Assembly: GCA_021796275.1 (NCBI GenBank)
Contig: JAJYOI010000030.1
Coordinates: forward strand, 1-35,221
Direction of reading: 5' to 3'
Length of the DNA stretch: 35,221 nt
Source of the DNA: Bacteroidota bacterium
GTDB lineage: Bacteria; Bacteroidota; Ignavibacteria; UBA10030; UBA8401
Notes under the pieces: model-generated
Told to the model about the DNA's origin: nothing
Database searches by the model: none
Seen by the model: the letters and a program-made list of their open reading frames with translations, nothing else
Part shown: piece by piece, positions 16,935 to 23,816 of the stretch
Position numbering within the stretch: the stretch's first letter is position 1
Layout: each line of letters opens with the position of its first letter
Made by a program: the position numbers and the translations under genes

Positions 16935-17873
16935 TTAGAAACGAAAAATCAGAGAGAACGTATGCGTTGTGCCGATATTGTTCTTAAACGGTACGTAGGC
17001 ATAATCAAACTGAATCGGCGCATAGTGTACACCGAAGCCGGCGGAGAATCCTTTTTCGTCATATCCGAATTGATAGCCGGCGCGCAGAGCAAATGTATTG
17101 TCGTAACTTGCTTCGCCGCCAAGATGAATGCGCGTGCCGTTGTCGTTAAAGACTTTCACAACATCGGCATCGGTAACTGTGGCAATTTCATCCGAGAGAT
17201 TGTCGTGAAATGCGCCGCCGAGTCGCAGCATAGTCGGAAGGGAAGTCGCTTCGTAGCGCAAAGCATTCATCGAACCGAGATTCGAAAGAGAAGCACCTAA
17301 GTCGAGGAAAGAATTCATTCTATAAAAAGCGCCGAGATCGAATGCCGTGCCGCTTGCTTCATCAACATAGATTTTTTCGTACAAAAATTTTGCGCTTGCT
17401 CCGATGCCAAATGTTGAGCCGATGCGGTAACTTACGGTTCCATTAATCGCGGCATTTTGCTGGCTGAACGTTCCTTCGGCAGGTCCCGGCTTTTCACGAA
17501 TTTCTATTCCGCTGACTCCGGTTGAATTTAATCCAATGCCAAAAATGATATCTCCGCTATGAATGACTGAACCAAGATATTCACTGGTTGTTTGCACAAT
17601 CCATTGTTTGTGCATGAGAAGAATTTCATCTGACGGCGAGAATGCAAGAGCGCCGGGATTGTAGAACATCGAAGATGCGTCTTCAGCAATTGCTGTGTAC
17701 GCTTCGCCCATCGCAATGGAACGCGCGCCAACGCCAAGTTTAAGGAACGGCAGTCCGGTTGCTGCATTTGTTTGGGCAATGACCGGATTTGTGCCGGAAA
17801 GAAAAACAATAATTATAACCGCAAAGACGCAAAGACGCAAAGAGCATTGGAAAAATAATTTTAAAAAGTTCAT
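16935..17873 (-). CDS. PorV/PorQ-family outer-membrane protein
   Basis: 312-residue predicted outer-membrane beta-barrel of the PorV/PorQ family, associated with type IX secretion or surface attachment in Bacteroidota-like bacteria. Diagnostic N-terminal segment LPFLKLGVGARSIAMGEAYTAIAEDASSMFYNPGAL; the C-terminus ends in a barrel strand and aromatic residue (THTFSLIFRF). ATG 17873 gives a usable signal peptide (MNFLKLFFQCSLRLCVFAVI... VIAQ); ATG 17924, three bases after the upstream stop, would add an unlikely 17-residue lead. Neither has a ribosome site. The signal-peptide core CSLRLCVFAV is encoded by a GCAAAGACGC intergenic repeat word. It is in tandem with a second family member. Confidence 0.88.
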   Translation of the reverse strand: MNFLKLFFQCSLRLCVFAVIIIVFLSGTNPVIAQTNAATGLPFLKLGVGARSIAMGEAYTAIAEDASSMFYNPGALAFSPSDEILLMHKQWIVQTTSEYLGSVIHSGDIIFGIGLNSTGVSGIEIREKPGPAEGTFSQQNAAINGTVSYRIGSTFGIGASAKFLYEKIYVDEASGTAFDLGAFYRMNSFLDLGASLSNLGSMNALRYEATSLPTMLRLGGAFHDNLSDEIATVTDADVVKVFNDNGTRIHLGGEASYDNTFALRAGYQFGYDEKGFSAGFGVHYAPIQFDYAYVPFKNNIGTTHTFSLIFRF

Positions 17874-17905
17874 TGCGGCTTTGCGCCATTGCGGTGGAAA
17901 GAGTT
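17817..17905. repeat. GCAAAGACGC-family repeat lying inside the 5' coding end of a PorV-like gene
   Basis: AACCGCAAAGACGCAAAGAC continues as GCAAAGAGC (17817-17845), and a second pair of words, TTGCGGCTTTGCGCCATTGC, lies at 17873-17892, followed by GGTGGAAAGAG. The 14-mer AACCGCAAAGACGC (17817-17830) is the reverse complement of 4765-4778 in the spacer after the first GT9 gene. Here the first word falls in the hydrophobic part of the signal peptide and the second covers or precedes the start codon. Confidence 0.7.
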
Positions 17906-17927
17906 TGTGTGTGAAAATGCACATAAT

Positions 17928-18887
17928 CTAAAATCCGATTGAAAGTGTAATCATATGAAAAGAAGAAACGCCGTACGGCTCGATGACGTACGCATAATCG
18001 AGCGTGGGATGCCAGCCTTCGAATTGTTCTCGAAGCGAGAAGCCGAACGCCGGAGCGGTTTCTTTTCCAATAGCGCTTCCGTTTTTGTGTGAAAGATTGA
18101 AATTGTCCACGCCGGCTCGGAGAGAAAATTGTTCAACAAGATTGATTTCTCCGCCGAACCGGATAATATTTGTGCCCGTGCTGTTGTTTTCAACTTCAGC
18201 AGAAATGACACCAAGATTGTCGTTCAGCGAATAAGCAATTCCGATTTTCCGTAATGTCGGAAAAATTTCTTTCACACTGCTTCCTTGTTCACCGTAGAGC
18301 GGCGAAGAATCCCACGAGTATTTCGATCCGAGGTCCTTCAGAGCAATTCCGAGCGTCAGTTTATCTGTAACGTGGAGTAATGCGCCGAGATCAATTCCAA
18401 TGCTTGTTGAAGAAATATTCTCATACAGATGATAATAATAAATTTTGAGTGCTAAGCCAAGTGCAAGCTTGTTCGACATTTTGTTTGCAAAGGAAAATGC
18501 AAGCTGGTTTTCAGAAGTCGAAACAGTGCCTGTTTTGAATCCGTCAATGTCATACTCGTCAATATTTCTCACGCCGGAATTCAAAATTGTTGCGGCGAAA
18601 CCGGCGGTAGGTTTTAACGGAAGTGCAAACGAAAGTGCATTGAGCGAGCGATCGAGTGAGAGTATGCCAAATGATGCAGAAGCAGTTCGTTCGCTTAAAA
18701 AAGGAGTGACGGCGGGGTTATAATAATTTGTTACCGGTCCATCAACAACAGCAGTCATTGCATTTCCCATTCCTATTCCGCGCGCACCGCTTCCCATACG
18801 CGAAAATGCACCGGGCGTTCCGGCAAGCTGCGCGAAGGAAATAGAATAAGGGAAAATTAATAAAAGCAAAATAATTTTTAGGCGCAT
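17928..18887 (-). CDS. PorV/PorQ-family outer-membrane protein
   Basis: 319-residue outer-membrane barrel of the same family as its downstream neighbour but clearly diverged. ATG 18887 opens a signal peptide (MRLKIILLLLIFPYSISFAQ). The family segment reads AFSRMGSGARGIGMGNAMTAVVDGPVTNYYNPAV, and the C-terminus SSFHMITLSIGF has the alternating pattern and final Phe of a barrel. An in-frame TTG at 18902 would only prefix five residues and is less likely. The next PorV-like reading frame begins only a few bases after its stop; upstream, 110 bases with a GGATT inverted repeat separate it from the exported propeller gene. Probably supports surface export or attachment of that neighbour or similar cargo. 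Confidence 0.88.
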   Translation of the reverse strand: MRLKIILLLLIFPYSISFAQLAGTPGAFSRMGSGARGIGMGNAMTAVVDGPVTNYYNPAVTPFLSERTASASFGILSLDRSLNALSFALPLKPTAGFAATILNSGVRNIDEYDIDGFKTGTVSTSENQLAFSFANKMSNKLALGLALKIYYYHLYENISSTSIGIDLGALLHVTDKLTLGIALKDLGSKYSWDSSPLYGEQGSSVKEIFPTLRKIGIAYSLNDNLGVISAEVENNSTGTNIIRFGGEINLVEQFSLRAGVDNFNLSHKNGSAIGKETAPAFGFSLREQFEGWHPTLDYAYVIEPYGVSSFHMITLSIGF

Positions 18888-18908
18888 ATTAACTAAATCC
18901 AAAAAAAT

Positions 18909-18995
18909 CGGATTGTTGGATTACCGGATGACTGGAATTATTCCCTCATTCATTATTCCACTTATCCACCAATCGATTCATCCAGTAATCCGCAG
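18909..18995. repeat. GGATT-word imperfect inverted repeat, second copy
   Basis: Left arm GGATTGTTGGATTACCGGAT and onward (from 18909), right arm ending CCAGTAATCCGCAG (to 18995), whose reverse complement begins CTGCGGATTACTGGATG. Same vocabulary and layout as 6200-6306. It separates two co-directional genes and ends just before the stop of the propeller gene. No T-run is present. Confidence 0.65.
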
Positions 18996-18997
18996 TT

Positions 18998-20572
18998 TCA
19001 TTTAATCACGAGTATTTTTCCCCACACAGGTTTATTACTGCCGATAACAACCTGATAAAAGTATGGACCGTTTGCAACAATACGGTGCATGTCATCGGTA
19101 CCGTCCCAAATCTCATCATGTTCAATCGAACCGGAGCGGGCGGAATTGGAAATAACTGTGCGGACGAGGTTCATTCCGAAATCAAAAATTCTGATGGTCA
19201 CCGGCAAATCTTTCCCGCCGGTAGAATAATGAATGCGGGCAATTTCATTGTTCGGGGAAAACGGATTTGGATAGGCGTATGATTCGCTGCTGCTGCCGAC
19301 TTGTTGAAACGCATGCAGAACGTTCCACGTTTCGCCGAATTGATTTCCCGAATCGTACGTCACAGCAATTCCGTCGTCGCCGCCGAATAATATTGTATCT
19401 CCCATCGCCGCCGCTGAATAAAATTCCGGCCGTGCAATTTGTACTCTTGTTGATGTTTCGAATATGGTTCCGGCATGAAGCCACGTTGCGCCTTCATCTG
19501 AGGAGCGAAAAATCCCGTTGTCGGTGACGGTGTAAATTATTGAATCGCGCGATCCGAAATTATGCGGAAATTCATCGAGCAAGGTTGTTTTCCATGTTGC
19601 GCCGTAATCTTCGGAAAAGCTGACGCCGCGGCGTTCGAGCGGATCATTGGCATTGATAGTAGCTGCCCACAAAATATTTTTCCCTGCATACTGTTGATGA
19701 CGTAGTGCAACAACAAAATTCCCGGAAATCGGCTTCGCTTCATTTTGATGCGTAAATCTTCTCCATGAGCGCCCGTCATCAGTTGTCAGATTAATTCCAC
19801 CAGCAGTTCCAACCCACAGCGTAGAATCGTTTTCCGCAATGACAGAAAAAACGCGGTGATTGAAATTTCCTGTCAAGCCAAGTGAGCCGCTTGTCGGAGC
19901 CATATCAAAGCGAAGCGAATCTTCGGGGGAAATAGAATTGAGGTCGTCAGGCGGCAAGACTACTAAACTCCATGTTTTGCCTTTGTCGGTAGATTTTCGT
20001 GCCATTCCTGCGAAGGAAACAATCCACACAGCACTGTCAGTTACTGCAATATCGAACGTAATATTATCTATGGTAGTTGTAACTCCGAGAGCACGGATGA
20101 AGCTTTTAGGGTTTGTTGAATAAGAAAGAGTATCAACATCGAATGTATCAACGGGCTGTGGAATGACTTTCCACGTTGCGCCGCCGTCTGATGAGTAGCG
20201 GAGCCCGCTTCCTTCCTGCTGTGCTCCTTGATCTTTTGTCATCGTTGTGTGCCCTGTAGCAACCCAGATTTCTTTTCCGTGAACAGCGAGTGCGGAAACA
20301 TCTTCTTCAGCAAATTCCGGTGTTGCGTAAAAATTCTTCCATGTTGCCCCGCGGTCGGTTGAAAGACTCAGTCCTTTTCCGGTGCCAAGCCAAATTGAAT
20401 CGCCTGAAACCGCAATATCAGTTACGCTGTTGCTGAGCGGTGCAGAGAAGGAGGTTGAAGATGTTTTGGTCCGCAATGCGTACGACGAGGGACGCAAAAG
20501 CTGGCTCTCGCTTATTGTTGAGAAGAGGCAGATGAAAAATAAAAAAAGAAAAATTCGCCGGTAGGTTGTCAT
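18998..20572 (-). CDS. Exported BNR/sortilin-type beta-propeller protein with FlgD-Ig/type IX-like C-terminal tail
   Basis: 524-residue secreted protein. Signal peptide MTTYRRIFLFLFFICLFSTI..ESQ, then several propeller repeats with the Asp-box pattern S-x-D-x-G-x-T-W (STDRGATWKNF, SSDGGATWKVI, STDKGKTWSLV, TTDDGRSWRRF, SEDYGATWKTT, SSDEGATWLHA). The C-terminal 90 residues start at YAYPNPFSPNNE and run through TIRIFDFGMNLVRTVI to GPYFYQVV...GKILVIK, the FlgD-Ig-like module typical of type IX-secreted cargo. The ATG overlaps the stop of the upstream lipoprotein gene by four bases (ATGA, 20569-20572). It probably sits on the cell surface; the ligand is unknown, and sialidase activity is not implied because the catalytic residues of sialidases are not recognisable. 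Confidence 0.85.
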   Translation of the reverse strand: MTTYRRIFLFLFFICLFSTISESQLLRPSSYALRTKTSSTSFSAPLSNSVTDIAVSGDSIWLGTGKGLSLSTDRGATWKNFYATPEFAEEDVSALAVHGKEIWVATGHTTMTKDQGAQQEGSGLRYSSDGGATWKVIPQPVDTFDVDTLSYSTNPKSFIRALGVTTTIDNITFDIAVTDSAVWIVSFAGMARKSTDKGKTWSLVVLPPDDLNSISPEDSLRFDMAPTSGSLGLTGNFNHRVFSVIAENDSTLWVGTAGGINLTTDDGRSWRRFTHQNEAKPISGNFVVALRHQQYAGKNILWAATINANDPLERRGVSFSEDYGATWKTTLLDEFPHNFGSRDSIIYTVTDNGIFRSSDEGATWLHAGTIFETSTRVQIARPEFYSAAAMGDTILFGGDDGIAVTYDSGNQFGETWNVLHAFQQVGSSSESYAYPNPFSPNNEIARIHYSTGGKDLPVTIRIFDFGMNLVRTVISNSARSGSIEHDEIWDGTDDMHRIVANGPYFYQVVIGSNKPVWGKILVIK

Positions 20573-21420
20573 TCAATATAAATCTTTTTTGAAAGTGTAT
20601 TGGATACCGCTCCGGAACGGTCTGTAGCGCTAAAAATAAAAGTTCGGTAAGTGTTACGTTGGGTTGTACTAGGGAGTGGAATTGTTAAGGTATATACTCC
20701 GTCGTCGGCAACTGCATCGCCGCTGGGGATTCCGAAGACCGGCTGATTCCCTGCACTTCCGTCATCGAACATCGGATATGTTGCAACAGTGCTTCCGTCG
20801 GGCCTTTGTGAAGTAAGTGTCACGGATGTGATGTCCGAGAGCCCTTCAGAATCTGCCACAGCAACTGAGACCTTCACGTTTACAGAGCCGCTCGCTGGGA
20901 CGAAAACTGTGTCGGGCATAACAAGGTTAAAAATCTGCGGCGCATGATTGGTCACGTTCACAAGTACAAGTGCCTTGCTAAGAGTGCTGCTGACGAGTCC
21001 GGATAGGTTTTCTGCTTGAATCTGGATGAGATTTGTTCCGATGCTTTCTGTTGTGACGTGAATCGATACAAAGGACGTATATATTTTTTCTCCTGTGACG
21101 GGATCAGGTGAAATTCCATTATCAGATAATACTCCTGTTGCAAGAATTGTATTTCCACCTTCGGAGATAATAGAGTAATGAACTGATCGGATGCCGCTGC
21201 TATCTTTCACGTACGCAGTAATGCCAATAGTTGTGTCTGTAGCTGCAGTTGGATTATTTGGAGAAGAAATAATTTTTAACGAGTCGAGCGAGGTTTCAAT
21301 TTTGGAAAGAAACGGCGGCGGCATTGGATCCGGTATTGTTTTTGTCGGAAAGTCGCAGCCGGTTAGCCATGAAGATACTATGACACAAAAGGCGAGTTCA
21401 GCTAAAGTTTTCATTCTCAT
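20569..21420 (-). CDS. Lipoprotein with tandem Ig/cadherin-like domains
   Basis: 283-residue predicted lipoprotein. ATG 21420 (or ATG 21414) starts MRMKTLAELAFCVIVSSWLT followed by G-C, so the lipobox is LTGC with C22 as the acylated residue; the much longer upstream frame to 21711 has no such signal. The mature part begins with a Pro-rich linker (TKTIPDPMPPPFL) and contains two beta-sandwich-like segments: about 50-150 (TDTTIGITAYVKDSSGIRSV, dynamic bacterial-Ig pattern) and about 155-283 (VKVSVAVADSEGLSDITSVT, DGVYTLTIPLP). It is translationally coupled to the exported propeller gene, so it probably functions as an envelope-anchored partner. A hairpin with a T-run sits immediately before its start codon. 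No enzymatic motif. Confidence 0.8.
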   Translation of the reverse strand: MRMKTLAELAFCVIVSSWLTGCDFPTKTIPDPMPPPFLSKIETSLDSLKIISSPNNPTAATDTTIGITAYVKDSSGIRSVHYSIISEGGNTILATGVLSDNGISPDPVTGEKIYTSFVSIHVTTESIGTNLIQIQAENLSGLVSSTLSKALVLVNVTNHAPQIFNLVMPDTVFVPASGSVNVKVSVAVADSEGLSDITSVTLTSQRPDGSTVATYPMFDDGSAGNQPVFGIPSGDAVADDGVYTLTIPLPSTTQRNTYRTFIFSATDRSGAVSNTLSKKIYIE

Positions 21421-21453
21421 AAAAAAACCGAGGACTGCTTCAGCCGCTCGGTT
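21421..21453 (-). terminator. Hairpin plus T-run abutting the lipoprotein start codon
   Basis: On the minus strand AACCGAG (21453-21447) pairs with CTCGGTT (21432-21426), an inner CTG/CAG pair adds stability, and seven T follow (21427-21421), directly before ATG 21420. This is the layout of an intrinsic terminator for transcripts from the upstream metalloprotease gene, but its position leaves no room for a leader, so it may instead be an attenuator or start-blocking hairpin. Confidence 0.55.
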
Positions 21454-21641
21454 GAATTTTTCCGCATGTGGCGGAATTATGCGCAGTCTTTTAGCGCTGT
21501 ATGCGCTCATTTGATGCGAAAAACGACAATCAACAGGGTAACAATTTGTTCGATAAGAAACTGCGCTCAAAATATTTTCAAAGCCAGCATTATGATACCA
21601 AAAACCGCTTCGAAAGTCAAATGCGTTTTTTGCATGGCGCT

Positions 21642-22589
21642 TTAGGCGCTCATTGAGATTGAAAACGGTGAGGGCGAAAATGAAAGGAGAAACAGAAGAA
21701 ATGCAATCCAACCGATTATTGTGCGTGCATTGTCTAACGGCTCTTCATTCTGTACTGGCGGATGATCGAGCTTGACGAAAAAAAACAAAATGATCCCCCA
21801 AAATATCCAGCCGGTCCATCCGAACGGAGGTGTAACTCCGATCAAAGGCAGGAAACCGAGCAGTCCAACGATTATCATAAGTCCGAATGTGATGCGGGAA
21901 ATTATTTTGTGCTTGTCGCCGAACATTGTATAGGAAATATGACCTCCGTCAAGCTGCCCGACCGGCAGCAAATTCATTGCGGTAACAAAAAGCCCGAACC
22001 ATCCCGTGCACAAGAAAGGATAGTGATACATTTCACTCATCGGCGGAACAAAATGGTGCAATGGATCAGTGAGGAGAAATGCTAGTGTATCATAAAGTGC
22101 TGTGTGACCAAATGCGAGATCGATCCCTGATGCTGTTGTTTTAACCGGTGAAAAATAGTCCGGATGAATGCGCAGGATAAATTCTTTTCCGGGAAGATTC
22201 AGAAATCCATACACCAACACTATTAATGTTGCAATAAAACCGGCAATCGGCCCGGCAACACCGATATCGAACATTGCTTTCTTTGATGGAATTGGAGAAC
22301 GTGTTCGGATGACAGCGCCCAAAGTTCCAAAATTTAGAAATCCGCTCATCGCAGGAAACGGCATGTAAAATGGTAATGTCGCATCGACTTTATGATAACG
22401 CGCGGCAAAGTAATGACCGAATTCATGACACGAAAGTATAAACAAAATGGAGATAGAATACGGTAGCCCCAATGAAAAATTGCTGAGATCAAACGGATCA
22501 AGATTGAGCCATTGAACTCCTGCAACAGTGGTCGTAAAAAAAGTTACGATGAAGAGCAACGAGTGGAGAACTATCTTTTTGGCTTTCAC
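21642..22589 (-). CDS. M50-family intramembrane metalloprotease (site-2 protease type)
   Basis: 315-residue polytopic membrane protease. The zinc motif HEFGH lies at 55-59 in ISILFILSCHEFGHYFAARY, and the third ligand is D214 in NLLPVGQLDGGHISY. A conserved AGPIAGF segment (112-118) matches the re-entrant loop region. Six or more hydrophobic stretches are visible. There is no PDZ domain of the RseP type and no CBS domain, so it belongs to the shorter group also found in cyanobacteria and Chlorobi-like genomes. Substrate unknown; the family typically cleaves membrane-anchored regulators or processes small membrane proteins. The gene is 221 bases upstream of the lipoprotein gene and separated from it by a terminator-like hairpin, so probably a transcription unit of its own. 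Confidence 0.9.
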   Translation of the reverse strand: MKAKKIVLHSLLFIVTFFTTTVAGVQWLNLDPFDLSNFSLGLPYSISILFILSCHEFGHYFAARYHKVDATLPFYMPFPAMSGFLNFGTLGAVIRTRSPIPSKKAMFDIGVAGPIAGFIATLIVLVYGFLNLPGKEFILRIHPDYFSPVKTTASGIDLAFGHTALYDTLAFLLTDPLHHFVPPMSEMYHYPFLCTGWFGLFVTAMNLLPVGQLDGGHISYTMFGDKHKIISRITFGLMIIVGLLGFLPLIGVTPPFGWTGWIFWGIILFFFVKLDHPPVQNEEPLDNARTIIGWIAFLLFLLSFSPSPFSISMSA

Positions 22590-22699
22590 TTTGCAAGTCG
22601 TATTGTTTTAGAAGATACCAATGAAGCATGTCGCAGATAGCGCTGCCCGCGACAGCGCCGTAGGAGACACTGAAATAAGATAATAAAAAACAGCTCAAG

Positions 22700-22741
22700 A
22701 AAAAATAAAAGCTCTGAGATGTTTGAAAAACATCTCAGAGC
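22700..22741 (-). terminator. Strong intrinsic terminator of the Pro-rich repeat protein gene
   Basis: A perfect 14-base stem, GCTCTGAGATGTTT (22711-22724) with AAACATCTCAGAGC (22728-22741), has a 3-base loop. On the minus strand it is followed by TTTTATTTTTT (22710-22700). It stands 51 bases downstream of the stop of the minus-strand repeat protein, and no T-run exists on the other side, which fixes the transcribed strand of that locus. Confidence 0.9.
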
Positions 22742-22791
22742 CGCGTTGAAGCTTTGTAGAATATGGCGCTACAAGCGACAAGGAAAAATAT

Positions 22792-23226
22792 TTACTCCAC
22801 AGCCGGAGGCGGAGGAAGAGGATATGAGCCTTCACCGCTTGCTAATGCTGGTGGTGGAGGAAGAGGATATGAGCCTTCACCGCTTGCTAATGCCGGAGGC
22901 GGAGGAAGAGGATATGAGCCTTCACCGCTTGCTAATGCCGGAGGCGGAGGAAGAGGATATGAGCCTTCACCGCTTGCTAATGCTGGCGGCGGAGGAAGGG
23001 GATATGAGCCTTCACCGCTTGCTAATGCCGGAGGCGGAGGAAGGGGATATGAGCCTTCACCGCTTGCTAATGCTGTGGGGGAAGGAGAAATTGAGATTGA
23101 AACGTCACTGCTATTAACTAAATTATATTTTGTATCTGCGTGTGAAATAGCGAAGTTCGTTGCAAGTACCAACAACATTGTAATAATGATGGCGCGTATT
23201 TTTTTGAAACTGATTGTTGGATTCAT
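22792..23226 (-). CDS. Secreted Pro-rich protein of six 15-residue repeats
   Basis: 144-residue protein of unknown function. Signal peptide (KKIRAIIITMLLVLATNFAI, cleavage probably after SHA), a short linker DTKYNLVNSSDVSISISPSP, then six copies of ALASGEGSYPLPPPP and a short tail AVE. The strand is supported by AAAGGA before ATG 23226, the signal peptide and a strong terminator beyond the stop. Open frames also run through the repeat on the opposite strand (Gly-rich AGGGGRGYEPSPLAN units), but these lack start and export signals. Copies differ only at codon third positions, implying recent expansion or selection for the peptide. Poly-Pro plus Gly-Glu-Gly units suggest an extended, unstructured surface or periplasmic spacer. 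No family recognised. Confidence 0.7.
   Translation of the reverse strand: MNPTISFKKIRAIIITMLLVLATNFAISHADTKYNLVNSSDVSISISPSPTALASGEGSYPLPPPPALASGEGSYPLPPPPALASGEGSYPLPPPPALASGEGSYPLPPPPALASGEGSYPLPPPPALASGEGSYPLPPPPAVE
22802..23074. repeat. 45-bp tandem repeat, six copies
   Basis: Full units start at 22811, 22856, 22901, 22946, 22991 and 23036 (the last incomplete), preceded by a partial one from 22802. Each carries GGATATGAGCCTTCACCGCT followed by TGCTAATGC. Differences are confined to the Gly/Pro-coding run and one AGA/AGG site. The length is a multiple of three, so copy-number change keeps the frame. Confidence 0.95.
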
Positions 23227-23816
23227 GATAGTAATCCTTTGGTTTCATGGGTAAATGAATAATTAAATAATAACTCAATAGAGTTGCAGATTCGAAATCT
23301 GTCACCACGGATAGCATGAATGAAAAAAAGTGTTCATTCACTCACTTCGGATTTTAATGCAAGAATTTTTCATTATGAAGTTCCCTTCTTTAATTGTTAG
23401 CGAAATTAAAACAATTTACAGGTTTGACTTTGTGAATCGGATGGAATCCATGCTTTTGTCAGAATATGCTCTACCTCCTCATTGCAGCCCACAGATTACG
23501 GTATACATTTTCTCTTTCGCCGTGGCAGACCGTCTTTTGTTTCCGCTCCCTCAAAGAGCAAATGGAATATACGGAATTGGATATAATTCTTTGTCTGTGC
23601 GTTACATCACCTGCGAGCTATGTAACCAAAGGGGGAGTGTCACTTTTTATTCGTGGAAATGTATGGAAATTGTACGGTTTTGTCAATAAGATTCTTTAAA
23701 TGCCTGAAAAACGCTTAAAATGCACATTTATATAGTTTGGTATTCAAAAAAAATGTCGGGAATTGCTTGACAAATACTTGACAAGAGAAAAAAATATTCA
23801 TATCATACTTCCCAAT
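23227..23816. other. Divergent intergenic region upstream of the membrane-protein/AAA+ operon
   Basis: 590 bases between the Pro-rich gene start and the membrane-protein ATG. It holds a small palindrome CAGATTCGAAATCTG (23287-23301), a GAATGA/TCATTC hairpin near 23316-23337 and, at its right end, the promoter listed separately. Two plus-strand frames (23330-23689 and 23466-23699) show no ribosome site, signal or family resemblance and are not called. Otherwise I see nothing in it. Confidence 0.6.
23778..23806 (+). promoter_or_regulatory. Consensus-like sigma-70 promoter
   Basis: TTGACA (23778-23783), exactly 17 bases, then TATCAT (23801-23806). A second TTGACA lies 11 bases upstream (23767-23772). 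The predicted transcription start near 23812-23814 is only about 4 bases before ATG 23817, so the message would be nearly leaderless. It also argues against the in-frame TTG at 23763 as start, because that lies upstream of the -35 box. Confidence 0.65.

Noticed and set aside
22802-23074. Possible CRISPR array
   Set aside because: Repeats are directly adjacent without unique spacers, in frame with a protein, and no cas genes are near.
22763-23254. Plus-strand Gly-rich repeat protein (AGGGGRGYEPSPLAN units)
   Set aside because: No ribosome site, signal or terminator on that strand; the minus strand has all three.
23281-23310. Sequence resembling a tRNA T-arm and acceptor end (GCAGATTCGAAATCTGTCAC)
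   Set aside because: No matching acceptor strand, D-arm or anticodon arm upstream and no CCA; a palindrome explains it.
23330-23699. Two overlapping plus-strand frames between the Pro-rich gene and the membrane protein
   Set aside because: No ribosome site, membrane or domain signal, and odd composition for a protein; treated as chance.
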